From: JAJXZJ01 sp050012855
GTDB taxonomy: Bacteria; Verrucomicrobiota; Verrucomicrobiia; Limisphaerales; J093
Reading direction: 5' to 3'
Assembly: GCA_050012855.1 (NCBI GenBank)
Contig: JBEKGJ010000003.1
Location: 62,001 to 126,000, forward strand
DNA length: 64,000 bases
Below are positions 47,043-56,114 of this stretch, in pieces. The position numbers were made by a program, and so were the translations under genes. The notes under the pieces are model-generated. The model was not told the DNA's origin. It saw only the letters and a list, made by a program, of their open reading frames with translations, and did not search any database. The first letter of the stretch is position 1; each line of letters opens with the position of its first letter.

Positions 47043-47543
47043 ATGGCTGGCATTATGAAACACGAACCCGCTGTTGGCGGAGATGGTTTCGAGATTGCAC
47101 GGAGATATCGTGAGGCGCGTAGTGCGATCTTCCTTAATATGCGACTAGCGACGATTCTTGAGACGCTACAAGCGGAAGCGATACTGTTCGCCGACCAGTT
47201 GCGTGCGCAGCGGAATGCACTCAACTTTTACGATTTTGACAAAGGAACGCAGGACGTGCAGAATTTCTTCAGGAAGGTCAAGAGCCACGAGCAAGGCCTT
47301 GGCAGTGCCCGCATGGTGCGGATTCTGCGGCACCAGACACCTGCAGTTCGGGGACTCGACAAAAACAAAAGCACCGAAGCAGACTTGGAGCAGAATATTT
47401 CCTGGGTGGAGGCAGTTCAGACCAACCTTGAGTATGAACTTGAGGTCATTGACCGAAAGCGGACGCTCATACTTACGGTAGCTTCAGTCGTTGCTGCGAG
47501 CGCAGCTGCAATCGCCTCAGTGGTTGCCCTCTTCAAGAGGTGA
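47043..47543 (+). CDS. Hypothetical protein with C-terminal membrane helix
   Basis: A 166-residue protein, mostly helical and charged (FEIARRYREARSAIFLNMRL, NISWVEAVQTNLEYELEVID), ending in one membrane helix (LILTVASVVAASAAAIASVV) and FKR. That suggests a tail-anchored protein with its bulk in the cytoplasm. I do not recognise the family. ATG 47043 and ATG 47055 are both possible. Its stop overlaps the GTG of the next LRR gene. A truncated copy of its first 20 codons lies at 48894-48955 after the second LRR gene, so it is part of a duplicated unit. Confidence 0.6.
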   Translation: MAGIMKHEPAVGGDGFEIARRYREARSAIFLNMRLATILETLQAEAILFADQLRAQRNALNFYDFDKGTQDVQNFFRKVKSHEQGLGSARMVRILRHQTPAVRGLDKNKSTEADLEQNISWVEAVQTNLEYELEVIDRKRTLILTVASVVAASAAAIASVVALFKR

Positions 47544-48793
47544 ATACACCGCCGGACAGAATCACTGTAGCCAACGCCGGCCGGACACGGTTCAAAACGG
47601 GGCGAATGGCCAGTGCGGTGTTGGGTGCTTTGCTGTTGCTGGCATCGCCCGCTACGGTGCAAGCCCAGTTGGGCTACACGACCATTAACGCGACCATCAC
47701 CATCACGGGATACACCGGTCCCGGCGGGACGGTGGCCATCCCCAGCACGATCAATGGCCTGCCCGTCACCAGCATCGGGGAAGAGGCGTTCTGGAACTGC
47801 ACTCGCCTGACCAGCGTCACGATTCCCAACAGCGTCACCGCTATCGGAGACGGGGCATTCGCTTGCTGCGGCCTTACGAGCGTCACGATCCCGAACAGTG
47901 TCACCGGCATCGGGATCGGGGCGTTCGAGGAGTGCCCCAACTTGACCACCGTCATGATCGGCAACAGCGTGAACTACATCGGGAACAAGGCGTTCTCCGG
48001 CTGTACCAGCCTGACCGCGATCACGGTGGATGCGCTCAACTCGTTCTATAGCAGTCTGGCTGGGGTCTTGTTCAACCAGAACCAGACCACGCTCATCCAG
48101 TATCCGGGAGGCAAAATGGGAAGTTGCACGATTCCCGGGAGCGTCACCAGCATTGGAGGAGCAGGGTCAGACCCGCTAGCCTTCGGGGAAGGTGCGTTCT
48201 CCTACTGCACCAACCTGACCAGCGTCACCATTCCGAGTAGCGTCATCAGCATCGGAAACGCGGCGTTCGCTGATTGCACCAGCTTGACTAACGTGACGAT
48301 CGGCAACGGCCTCACCAGCATCGGGGGCATTGCGTTCGATTGGTGCAGAAACTTGACCAGCGTCACGATCCCCAGCAGTGTCGTCATCATCGGAACCTAT
48401 GCGTTCAACGACTGCACCAGCCTGACCAACGTCAGTTTCCAAGGTAACGCCCCCGCCGCTGATTCGACTGTGTTCTACAATGACAACAACGCGACCGTCT
48501 ATTACCAGCCGGGGACCACGGGTTGGGGTGTGACGTTTGGTGGCCTTCCGACAAAGCAATGGAACCCGCCGCCTCAAATCAGTTTAGCCGGCCTGGGCGT
48601 GCACACGAATCAATTCGCCTTCAGCATCGCCGGGACCGGCAACCTGGCCGTCGTTGTGGAAGCCTGCACGGACCTGGCAAATCCCGTCTGGGCACCGGTG
48701 GGAACCAACACCCTCACCGGCGGTTCGTCCTATTTCAGCGATCCGCAGTGGACGAATTATCCCGGTCGTTTCTACCGCCTCCGCTCGCCGTGA
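47540..48793 (+). CDS. BspA-like leucine-rich-repeat surface protein 2
   Basis: About 417 residues, paralogous to the protein at 45956. Signal sequence: ASAVLGALLLLASPATVQAQ. It has about nine BspA-type repeats (LTSVTIPNSVTAIGDGAFA and similar), broken in the middle by an LRR_5 spacer, LNSFYSSLAGVLFNQNQTTL, and the same terminal domain ending FYRLRSP. The frame opens at GTG 47540, which overlaps the previous gene's stop (GTGA); ATG 47606 would give a shorter but still exported product. Length differs from its paralogue through gain or loss of whole repeats. Confidence 0.8.
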   Translation: MNTPPDRITVANAGRTRFKTGRMASAVLGALLLLASPATVQAQLGYTTINATITITGYTGPGGTVAIPSTINGLPVTSIGEEAFWNCTRLTSVTIPNSVTAIGDGAFACCGLTSVTIPNSVTGIGIGAFEECPNLTTVMIGNSVNYIGNKAFSGCTSLTAITVDALNSFYSSLAGVLFNQNQTTLIQYPGGKMGSCTIPGSVTSIGGAGSDPLAFGEGAFSYCTNLTSVTIPSSVISIGNAAFADCTSLTNVTIGNGLTSIGGIAFDWCRNLTSVTIPSSVVIIGTYAFNDCTSLTNVSFQGNAPAADSTVFYNDNNATVYYQPGTTGWGVTFGGLPTKQWNPPPQISLAGLGVHTNQFAFSIAGTGNLAVVVEACTDLANPVWAPVGTNTLTGGSSYFSDPQWTNYPGRFYRLRSP

Positions 48794-48893
48794 GGCGCTG
48801 ATTTTTCCTGTTGTGTGCGGCGGCGGGGGTGATACGATGCCGATTGTCCGCTTGGTTTATGACGGAAGTTGTTGGAATGGAAAATCTGGGACC

Positions 48894-48955
48894 ATGAAAC
48901 ACGTGCCCGCTGTTAACAGAGCTGGCTTCGAGACCGAACGGAGACACCGAGCGGC
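48894..48955 (+). pseudogene. Truncated copy of the tail-anchored protein gene
   Basis: The frame MKHVPAVNRAGFETERRHR repeats the start of the 47043 protein (MKHEPAVGGDGFEIARRYR), and the 100 bases before it repeat the leader before 47043 (shared words TTGTGTGCGGCG, GGTGATACGATG, GAAGTTGTTGG). Similarity ends after about 20 codons, so only the 5' end of the second unit's downstream gene survives. Confidence 0.65.
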
Positions 48956-49073
48956 GTTCCCAGCGCATTGCTCGCCTGCCAGGCACCGAAATAGACCAAA
49001 CCCTGTCCACCTAGGCCAAACAGCGGTTTGGCCTAATATCTGTTAGGCCGCCACCTCGCCAGCGCCGCGTAAT

Positions 49074-49670
49074 ATGTCGAATCCAAAACCAGTCGAACCA
49101 CGCAAAAATCAGAGCGATGAGCAGCCATTGCCAGCCAGCACCTCCGCAGATGAGCATACAGATTATGAAAACCCCAACAAGAAACACGGCTTGGGTCATG
49201 GTTTTGGCATCAGGATGTTTCGGGCGATAGAAGTTGCCTTGGCTTTGGCAGGAGTTGCAGCCGTCGTCATAGGGATCAAGACATGGCAGGAGTCGTCAAT
49301 TGAGAAGGCTGTCCAGAAAGAGTTGAGCGACGAGGCGACATTGCGGAAGATCGCGGCACAGGCCCAGCCCATGTTGATATTCGATGCGAACGGCGGCTTC
49401 ATATCGGACTCTGGTGGTCTTGCATACATTGACCGCATTGTAATTGAGGAACGCGATGGAACTTTTCCAGTCAAGCTCTTGGTCAAGCCCAAGCGATTAC
49501 TTTCACAGCCGCCACTTTTGTCAACGATTGACAACATCCTATTGGAGTACCAGGCGCGTCGGCGAGAGGGAATGGATTGGGAGTATCTCATAAAGATGCG
49601 CGTGATACAGGGACCAGGAACAGATTCAACACTTTGCCGATTCAGGTTGGAGGTATTGAGGAATCCATGA
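49074..49670 (+). CDS. Hypothetical protein with one membrane helix
   Basis: A 198-residue protein. The N-terminal 45 residues are polar (EPRKNQSDEQPLPASTSADE), then a membrane helix (AIEVALALAGVAAVVIGIKT) and a predicted alpha/beta domain of 120 residues (QPMLIFDANGGFISDSGGLA, VKLLVKPKRLLSQP, MDWEYLIKMRVIQG). I do not recognise it. GC content is clearly lower than in most of the window, suggesting recent acquisition. The opposite strand encodes a short hydrophobic frame over the same N-terminal region; I regard that as a shadow. Confidence 0.6.
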   Translation: MSNPKPVEPRKNQSDEQPLPASTSADEHTDYENPNKKHGLGHGFGIRMFRAIEVALALAGVAAVVIGIKTWQESSIEKAVQKELSDEATLRKIAAQAQPMLIFDANGGFISDSGGLAYIDRIVIEERDGTFPVKLLVKPKRLLSQPPLLSTIDNILLEYQARRREGMDWEYLIKMRVIQGPGTDSTLCRFRLEVLRNP

Positions 49671-49944
49671 TCACGCGGTCTAACACCTCAAGCCCTGGCA
49701 TTGAGCGGGTCGGCGAGCCTTGATTCAAACCGCGTGTTGCCCCCTCCTTGATTTTCCCGCGGTTTCCTTGGGATAATAGCTGACGACCTCTACCGGTCGT
49801 TGCAGCCCACGGCCTTCTGGCTCGGGGGTTTTTGTTTCCACCCCCAACCCAAGGAATTCCCATGTCCCCCGATTAAGAAAAACAACGCAGAACGCTCTTC
49901 GGACTTCCTTGGCACAACTCAGAGCAGCCAGCCCGCCGCCCCGA

Positions 49945-52392
49945 TTACCACCAGCGCGCCAAAATCTCCCCGGACTGGTTGGGAAACTCGAACACAAAGA
50001 TGCCCGCCTCGGGCACGAACTGGCCGGTCCGGCGCTCCGCCCCGACCGCCACGCGAAAGCGCCGATGCGCCGCGCGCACGATGACCCGCCAGGTCTTCAC
50101 CTCGCTGGTGAACCCGCCCTGCCCCGCCATAAAATGCAGTTCGCCTCCGCGTGCCCGCGAACGAAAGGTGATCCGGCGCTCGTGGATGCCGCCCCGCTCA
50201 GCGGCACGCGACCACCCGTCATCCTCGAACCAGTTCAACGCGCCCGGCCCGCCCGGCCATACGTGAAGATTCACCGTCTCGCAGCGCCGGGCGCCGGTGA
50301 ATTGCTGAACCTCGATCATCGGCAGCAGCGCGCCGGCGCGGGCGAAGAGCGGCAGCGTCGCGAGGTCGGCCTCCACGACGACGTGCTGCCGGCCGTAGTG
50401 GCGCTTCCCCGTCCAGACGTTGAACCAGTTACCGGCCGGCAGATAAACACTGCGCGCCACGGCGCCGGGTTGCACGACCGGCGCCACGAGCAGGTCCGCA
50501 CCGAACAGGAATGCGTCGCCACACGCCACCGCCACCGGGTCGTTTCGATGAGCCCACGCCAGTGGACGGATGATCGGCGTGCCCTCGCGATGGGCCTCGA
50601 CGCACCGGCCGTAAAGGTAGGGCAGCAACTGGTAGCGCATCTCGAGGTAACGCCGGCAGATGGCTTCGATCTCCGGCCCAAACGCCCACGGTTCCTGGGC
50701 GTGCGTGCCCAGGCTCGAGTGATTGCGGAAAAACGGCATGAACGCGCCCAGTTGCATCCAACGCGCCAGCAACTCCCCCGTGCAATCGTCGAGAAAACCG
50801 CCTACGTCACTGCCGCACAACGCCACGCCGCTGAGGCTCAGGTTGAGCAGCAGGGGAATCGAACCGGCCAGGTGCTCCCAGCAGGAACTGTTGTCGCCGG
50901 TCCAGACCACGGCGTGGCGTTGCACGCCCGCGTAACCCGCCCGCGTGACGACGAACGGCCGCTCCTCGGGTCGCGCGGCGAGCGCCCCAACCCGTGAGGC
51001 CTGCGCCATGGCGGACCCATAGACATTGTGAACCTCGGCATGCCGCGCGGGACCGAAATCGGTGCGGTGCCGGCACGCCGGATCGAGCGTCCTGTCCGGC
51101 CGCGCGAAATTCGCCGGCTCGTTCATGTCGTTCCAAAAGCCGGCCACGCCCAGGCGCTGCAGCCTTGCCTGCTCGCGCCCCCACCACGCCCGCACGCGCG
51201 CGCTGAGGAAATCCGGAAACCGCGACCGCCCCGGCCAGGTTTCGCCAATAAAATCCTCTTTCCCGTCGGGTGACCTGACGAACGCATCCAGCGCGCGGCC
51301 ACGTCGCAGCACGCCGAACCGCGGCTCGTCCTTCACGCCCGGGTCCACGATCGTCACCACGCGAAAGCCCTGTCGGGCCAACCGGCGCAGCATGGCCGCC
51401 GGGCGCGGAAAACTGCGCCCGAAGGTGAACACGCGGTGGCCATCAAGGTGATGGATGTCGAGATAGAGCGCGTCACAGGGAAGCTGGCGGCGGCGGAATT
51501 CGCGGGCAACCTGTTCGAGACGCCGGCGCGATTCGTAGGAGTAACGACACTGATGATAGCCCAAAGCCCAACGCGGCGGCAGCGGCATCCGGCCCGTCAA
51601 TTCGGTGAAGCGACCCACCACGTCGGGCAGCGTCGGACCCAGCAGGAGGTAGAGATCGAGTTCACCCCGGTCCGCGGTGACCGCCAGCCGGTCCGGCCGG
51701 GTGACGCCCAGGTCCCAAACCTGGCGCGCCGAATTGTCCCAGAATATACCCGCCGCCCGGCCGTCGCGGAGCGAGATCAGGAAAGGAATGGAAACGTAGA
51801 GACTGCGCAAGCCGGGATGGATCCCCGACGCGTGACCCAGCACATCAATGTTCCACAGTTCGCGGATCAGGCCGCGCTTGTTGAGGGGACCCGTGGTTTC
51901 CCCCAGCCCAAGGAGGCTCTCTCGATCCACCAACTCGAGGGCGAACCGCGGGCTCGCGCCGGCAAAACCGCACGTGCGGGGCGGTGCCGTGAAGATGTCC
52001 AGCCCCGCGGCGTCGCGCACCTGCCAGCCACCGGTTCGCAAATCCAGCCGAAACTCGCCGCTCGCGGTGGCCAGCCGCAATCGCTTCGGGCCGGCGTCCA
52101 CGCGACAAGGCGGCGCCTTCCATTCGTTTTTCACCACCGCCCACGACGGCCGTTTCGAGAGCGCCGGCGCCAGCCCCAATCGAAACCGGAGGAGATTGTT
52201 GGCCAGCACCGCAACTTCGCCAACCACGTGTCGTGATCGAAAACGCACGGCGCTCGCCTCGGCCGAGGTGATCCTCAACGACGCGGCGGGACGAAACGAT
52301 GACGGGACACGCTGCGGCTTCAAGGCGTCGGGGGCTTCTTGCGGAAGATGATCACGTGCTGCCACGGCAGGCTCCGGACCGTTTCGACCCAC
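49945..52392 (-). CDS. GH31-family glycosidase
   Basis: About 815 residues from ATG 52392. The central barrel has ALGYHQCRYSYESRRRLEQV, the nucleophile Asp422 in GVAGFWNDMNEPANF, and the acid/base Asp500 in VVWTGDNSSCWEHL, the classic GH31 sites. After the barrel come the beta domains with FLFGADLLVAPVVQPGAVAR and PLFARAGALLPM. GH31 includes alpha-glucosidases, alpha-xylosidases and others; the substrate is not resolved. No signal peptide is visible. The ATG start overlaps the upstream methyltransferase gene by 73 bases; TTG 52278 is a reasonable alternative. It ends the minus-strand series from 53632. Confidence 0.9.
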   Translation of the reverse strand: MGRNGPEPAVAARDHLPQEAPDALKPQRVPSSFRPAASLRITSAEASAVRFRSRHVVGEVAVLANNLLRFRLGLAPALSKRPSWAVVKNEWKAPPCRVDAGPKRLRLATASGEFRLDLRTGGWQVRDAAGLDIFTAPPRTCGFAGASPRFALELVDRESLLGLGETTGPLNKRGLIRELWNIDVLGHASGIHPGLRSLYVSIPFLISLRDGRAAGIFWDNSARQVWDLGVTRPDRLAVTADRGELDLYLLLGPTLPDVVGRFTELTGRMPLPPRWALGYHQCRYSYESRRRLEQVAREFRRRQLPCDALYLDIHHLDGHRVFTFGRSFPRPAAMLRRLARQGFRVVTIVDPGVKDEPRFGVLRRGRALDAFVRSPDGKEDFIGETWPGRSRFPDFLSARVRAWWGREQARLQRLGVAGFWNDMNEPANFARPDRTLDPACRHRTDFGPARHAEVHNVYGSAMAQASRVGALAARPEERPFVVTRAGYAGVQRHAVVWTGDNSSCWEHLAGSIPLLLNLSLSGVALCGSDVGGFLDDCTGELLARWMQLGAFMPFFRNHSSLGTHAQEPWAFGPEIEAICRRYLEMRYQLLPYLYGRCVEAHREGTPIIRPLAWAHRNDPVAVACGDAFLFGADLLVAPVVQPGAVARSVYLPAGNWFNVWTGKRHYGRQHVVVEADLATLPLFARAGALLPMIEVQQFTGARRCETVNLHVWPGGPGALNWFEDDGWSRAAERGGIHERRITFRSRARGGELHFMAGQGGFTSEVKTWRVIVRAAHRRFRVAVGAERRTGQFVPEAGIFVFEFPNQSGEILARWW

Positions 52393-53123
52393 TCCAGCGG
52401 GTGCAACGCCGCTTCGCGCCGGACCTGGACCTCGCTCATCTTGTGCAGCAGCTTGATCGGCACCCGCGGATCCTCGGCGCGGTACTCGACGAAGGCGATC
52501 CGACCGCCCGGCTTCAGCGCCGCCGTCAACGCGGTCAGCATTTCGAACGGGTCCGAAAACTCATGATAGACGTCCACCAGCAGCACCAGATCCACGCTGT
52601 TGGCCGGCAGTTTGGGATCGGTAATGGACCCGAGCGTCGGCACGACGTTCGTGAAACCCCGGCGCGCCAGTTCGCTGCGCAGGCGTTCGAGCATCTCGGG
52701 CTGAATGTCCTCGGCCAGCACCCGGCCGCGCGGACCGACTGCCTGGGCCAACCGCCAGGTGTAATAACCCGTGCCGGCGCCGATGTCGGCGACGGTCGCG
52801 CCCGCCGGCACTTTCAACGCCGCCATCAGAAGGTCCGGCCGCTCTTCTGCCTGACGCTCGGGTCGCTCCAGCCAGTCGGCCGCCTCGTGGCCCATGACCT
52901 GGGCAATCTCCCGGCCGAGGAAGAATTTGCCGATACCATCGGGGCTGTGTTCGGCGCGAAACTCGTAAAGCGGCGACGGCGGTTTGCGTTCCTGTGCGCG
53001 AGCGAAGACGAGTGGGCCGGCCAGGGCCACCAGCAAAAGCAACGCGGTAGAAGTGCGCTGCGTCGCGTCCCCAACTGTGGTGTTCACGCGCCACAGCAGA
53101 GAATCGTGGACGAGTCCTTTCAT
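52320..53123 (-). CDS. Class I SAM-dependent methyltransferase with export signal
   Basis: A 267-residue protein. The N-terminus (STALLLLVALAGPLVFARAQ) looks like a signal peptide, unusual for a methyltransferase. The Rossmann core is intact: GATVADIGAGTGYYTWRLAQ (SAM loop), VLAEDIQPEMLERLRSEL, and VDLVLLVDVYHEFSDPFEML. Exported SAM-methyltransferase-like proteins of this sort are frequent in Planctomycetes and Verrucomicrobia, where their role is unclear because SAM is not expected outside the cytoplasm. Its start overlaps the TPR gene's stop by four bases. Confidence 0.8.
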   Translation of the reverse strand: MKGLVHDSLLWRVNTTVGDATQRTSTALLLLVALAGPLVFARAQERKPPSPLYEFRAEHSPDGIGKFFLGREIAQVMGHEAADWLERPERQAEERPDLLMAALKVPAGATVADIGAGTGYYTWRLAQAVGPRGRVLAEDIQPEMLERLRSELARRGFTNVVPTLGSITDPKLPANSVDLVLLVDVYHEFSDPFEMLTALTAALKPGGRIAFVEYRAEDPRVPIKLLHKMSEVQVRREAALHPLEWVETVRSLPWQHVIIFRKKPPTP

Positions 53124-53632
53124 CCGCCGGCGCTCTCCTGCAAGCGCGGCCAGAGCGGCCGCAAATCCTCATCGGCCAGCACCATCCGCAGCACGCTCTC
53201 GGCGGGTCCGTGGGCACGCGCTTTCTCCAGCCATTCCCACGCTTCGTCCAAGCGACCCAACTGGGCGGCGTAGCACGCCAGATTGAAGGGAATCAGGAAG
53301 TCCTTCGGAAAACGATCATGCGCCGGTCGCAACGCCGCCCACGCCCGGTCCAGGCCGCCGCCGGGCATCCGGCGCAGCGCAAAGGCCCGGTGAATCCAGC
53401 CGAAGGCCCGCTCCGGCGAAACCGCGACCAGGCGCTCGGCCACGACGAAGGCCTCCGCCCACGCGTTCGCCGCCGCCTGCAGGCCCCATTCGCATTCGAG
53501 GACGTCCGGTTGGAGTCGCGCCCCGGCCGAAAGCTGATCGAACTCCGCGCGGGCGGAAACCGCGTCGCCCAGCATCAACCAGCCCTCGACGGCATCGAGG
53601 CGCAACTGGTCCGGGCGTGAAAGCGATTCCAC
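53120..53632 (-). CDS. TPR-repeat protein
   Basis: A 170-residue all-helical protein with about four tetratricopeptide-like repeats (DAVEGWLMLGDAVSARAEFD, AWAEAFVVAERLVAVSPERA, DFLIPFNLACYAAQLGRLDE). The repeat DAWEWLEKARAHGPAESVLR ends near the C-terminus. It probably serves as a protein-binding scaffold. It overlaps the methyltransferase gene downstream by four bases (ATGA-type), so the pair is translationally coupled. Confidence 0.75.
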   Translation of the reverse strand: MESLSRPDQLRLDAVEGWLMLGDAVSARAEFDQLSAGARLQPDVLECEWGLQAAANAWAEAFVVAERLVAVSPERAFGWIHRAFALRRMPGGGLDRAWAALRPAHDRFPKDFLIPFNLACYAAQLGRLDEAWEWLEKARAHGPAESVLRMVLADEDLRPLWPRLQESAGG

Positions 53633-53715
53633 GCCGCCAAGTTAAGGACGCCGCCGTTCAAAAGCAACTTCGCCGCCGACGCCGGGCTGGGCGCAACCAG
53701 ACACGGAACACGGAC

Positions 53716-53744
53716 CGCGGTTGTGTCGGAGACCAGCCGCAGCG
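53716..53744 (+). repeat. Dispersed palindromic repeat, family 1, half copy C
   Basis: GCGGTTGTGTCGGAGACCAG followed by CCGCAGCG is the left half of the family 1 core, one base different from copy B. The right half is replaced by CCACCGGAGAAGTGGCG, a different small hairpin. It lies exactly where the antitoxin-like gene at 53811-53954 loses its similarity to the family. Confidence 0.65.
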
Positions 53745-53810
53745 CCACCGGAGAAGTGGCGTTCTGGCTTGCACGCCGGAGCCCGACGCGCCCGGCCAGA
53801 CTGCCCATGC

Positions 53811-53954
53811 GCCGCTCGCTTCGACCACATCCTCGAGCGCAATCAGGAAGGCTGCTTTGTCCCTTTCGGCGAGCACCTGCGCGAGGTATTCGGCGGCGTA
53901 ACGCGGATTTTCCAGCCGTTTCCGCAGACCGGCTTTGTAATCTCTAAGACGCAT
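53811..53954 (-). pseudogene. HigA-like addiction antitoxin, truncated by a repeat
   Basis: The frame from ATG 53954 reads MRLRDYKAGLRKRLENPRYA and then EYLAQVLAERDKAAFLIALE and DVVEASG, the N-terminal half of the HigA-type 'addiction module antidote' family. The family continues with the helix-turn-helix (VAKLAEETGL-type), but here it changes abruptly into sequence derived from the family 1 repeat (half copy C). The frame stays open to 53658, so a truncated chimeric protein might be made. No toxin gene is next to it. Confidence 0.65.
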
Positions 53955-54016
53955 ATTCGGTAAACTGTTGCCACAGTTGTCGAGCGCGACGGAGGTCATG
54001 CGAGATGAACGAGCTT

Positions 54017-54970
54017 TCATGGTTCAACGCCCCTTTCCGTGGCGGAGGCGGCGCGGAAGCCATCGGCCAGATCCCGGCTCACTAGCGTCTTCAGCTTGTC
54101 CAGCGAACCACGACCGACATAAAACCGGCCGTGAACCGTAGCGCTTCGGCCCGGTTCGATCCGGCCAAAGCTCGGGAACAGGTGAAAGCAGGCGCGGTTG
54201 TCCCCCACATTGCTCGAGGCCCAGATCGCTTGTCCAAACGCGAGCCCGACCTGACCCCGGCCATCCCGGCTGCGGGCGACGATCAGGGGAAAGTCGAATG
54301 TCTGCGGCGCGTTGACCCACCAACCCCAGTTCACCGGCGTCTCGCCGGCCCGCATGAAGGCGAGGTGGAGTTCCCCGCGCGCCCGGGGCGATGACGCAAA
54401 CGAGAAGGGCTTCCCGTCGCGCCAAAGGAACAGCCGGTCGTAAAGCTCCATGAAGTTGGTCACGGCGGCCCCGCTCAACGGCTTCGTGCGGAGGTTGACG
54501 GGCGCCGGAAAAAAGGAAGGAGCCTGGGTCGTCGTGATGCAGGTGTGGATCTGGACGCGGTCGAGCGCATTCGTGGTGTGGTTTTCCATCCGATATTCCA
54601 GCGCCAAGGCATCGCGTTCCACCCGCCCCACAAACCGCACGGTAATGCCGGCCGGGTAGGTCCAGGCGTAGCTCAGCGTCTTCCCCCGCACCGACCACGA
54701 CGGCGCCTGGCCGTCCGGTACCGGCGCGAGCTTGACCTGAAAAAGACCGAAGTCGTGATCGCCGGCCAGCACGCCTTCACAGGTTCGGAGATCAAGATCG
54801 TCGCCGGGGAACAGGGAGCTGCGAATGCTCAACCCGGCCGCTTCGCTGCCCGGACGGGGCGCCACCGTCAGCCTTTCCGCGGCGCCCATCGAAACGGTCC
54901 ACAGCCAGGCAAGGACCAACGCGCGGGCAAACTCATTTCGTGCGCTTTTCACACCTGTTCCCGTCACCAT
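54017..54970 (-). CDS. Secreted hypothetical protein
   Basis: A 317-residue exported protein; signal LVLAWLWTVSMGA. The rest is rich in predicted beta-strands: LSIRSSLFPGDDLDLRTCEG, LSYAWTYPAGITVRFVGRVE, ALEYRMENHTTNALDRVQIH. The pattern of a strand-rich sandwich with RMENHT and CITTTQAPSFF-type segments resembles secreted proteins of unknown function found in Planctomycetes and Verrucomicrobia. No catalytic motif is obvious. It lies between the antitoxin remnant and the kinase gene, in the same direction. Confidence 0.6.
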   Translation of the reverse strand: MVTGTGVKSARNEFARALVLAWLWTVSMGAAERLTVAPRPGSEAAGLSIRSSLFPGDDLDLRTCEGVLAGDHDFGLFQVKLAPVPDGQAPSWSVRGKTLSYAWTYPAGITVRFVGRVERDALALEYRMENHTTNALDRVQIHTCITTTQAPSFFPAPVNLRTKPLSGAAVTNFMELYDRLFLWRDGKPFSFASSPRARGELHLAFMRAGETPVNWGWWVNAPQTFDFPLIVARSRDGRGQVGLAFGQAIWASSNVGDNRACFHLFPSFGRIEPGRSATVHGRFYVGRGSLDKLKTLVSRDLADGFRAASATERGVEP

Positions 54971-55038
54971 ATCATCACCTGTTTGGGCCGGAAGTCACGG
55001 TTGAATTGGGTTGCGGCGGTCGTGATCCCGATCGGGCC

Positions 55039-56010
55039 TCAAGCTTGCGCGGTTGCGGGTGAAATGGGTGTCTGCACGCGGAACAGGGTGCGGAGGAACC
55101 GCCCCAACGTTTCGTTCGTGGGACCGTAACCGGCGTGATAGATCGAGTACTCGAGGTCGTGCAGCAGTTCGTCGGCGACGGCGTACCGCTCTTCCAGCTT
55201 CCGCGCCAAGGCCCGCTGGAGAATGCCGTGCAGCCGCTCGGAAATCGCCGGGTTGAGCTGGCGGAAATCCGGGATTGGCAGCGTGCGAATCCGCTCCAGT
55301 GAATTCGCGGAGGTGTCGGCCTTGAAGATGTTACGCCCCAGCAGCAGGTGGGACAGGACCACGCCCGTGGAAAACAAATCCGCGCGCCGGTCGGTGACCT
55401 GAAAGTCCGCCTGTTCCGGGCTCATGTAATCGGCCTTGCCGGCGATCACTTCGCCTTCCTGATGCCGGAGAAAGCCGCGCGCCTTGGCGATGCCGAAATC
55501 GGTGAGTTTCACGTCGCCCTCGAAGGCCAGCATGATGTTCTTCGGACTGACGTCGCGATGCACGATGCCCAGGGGATGGCCGGCCGCGTCGGTCTTGGCA
55601 TGGGCATACGCCAGCCCGCGGGCGACGCGACTGGCGATGAACACCGCCAGCTCCGGCGGCAGCGCCTGGCGGGATTTCGCCAGCTCCGCCATGAACTGTT
55701 CGAGGTTCACGCCGCGGATCAACTCCATCGCCATGAAGCAAACGCCGCCCGCCTCACCCAAGTGATAGGTCTGGACGATGTTCGTGTGGATGAGATCGGC
55801 GACGAGCCTGGCCTCGCCGATGAAGTTTTGCAGGAAGGACTCCTGCCGGGCGTATTGTTCCCGGATGACCTTGATCGCGACGCGCTTTACGAAATCACGG
55901 GCGCCATACTGGTTGGCCTCATACACGATGCCCATGCCGCCCTCGGCGATCTTGCGGACGATCTCATAGTGGAAATCGCTCCGAATGGTAAACAGGCCAG
56001 CCACGACCAC
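55039..56010 (-). CDS. Ser/Thr protein kinase, catalytic domain only
   Basis: A 323-residue PknB-type kinase. All key elements are present: glycine loop KIAEGGMGIVYEANQ, the lysine in VKRVAIKVIREQ, catalytic loop GIVHRDVSPKNIML, DFG in KLTDFGIAKARGF and the APE-like MSPEQADFQ. There is no transmembrane or extracellular sensor domain, so it is a soluble stand-alone kinase. The start is GTG 56010; another GTG six bases downstream also fits. Targets are unknown. It is separated by about 100 bases from gyrA and faces the same way. Confidence 0.85.
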   Translation of the reverse strand: MVVAGLFTIRSDFHYEIVRKIAEGGMGIVYEANQYGARDFVKRVAIKVIREQYARQESFLQNFIGEARLVADLIHTNIVQTYHLGEAGGVCFMAMELIRGVNLEQFMAELAKSRQALPPELAVFIASRVARGLAYAHAKTDAAGHPLGIVHRDVSPKNIMLAFEGDVKLTDFGIAKARGFLRHQEGEVIAGKADYMSPEQADFQVTDRRADLFSTGVVLSHLLLGRNIFKADTSANSLERIRTLPIPDFRQLNPAISERLHGILQRALARKLEERYAVADELLHDLEYSIYHAGYGPTNETLGRFLRTLFRVQTPISPATAQA

Positions 56011-56114
56011 AGCCTGCCTGCGAAGAATGCCAAGTCAAGCGCGCGGGCAGTGAAAACCCCGCCGGCCGAGGGCAAACCCCAAGAGGCCGGAGGCTGGGCT
56101 CAACGAACCGGGTG

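Noticed and set aside
49011..49199. A 62-residue hydrophobic minus-strand frame
   Set aside because: Antisense of the polar N-terminus of the gene at 49074; polar codons give hydrophobic ones on the other strand. No ribosome site precedes it. I cannot fully exclude it.
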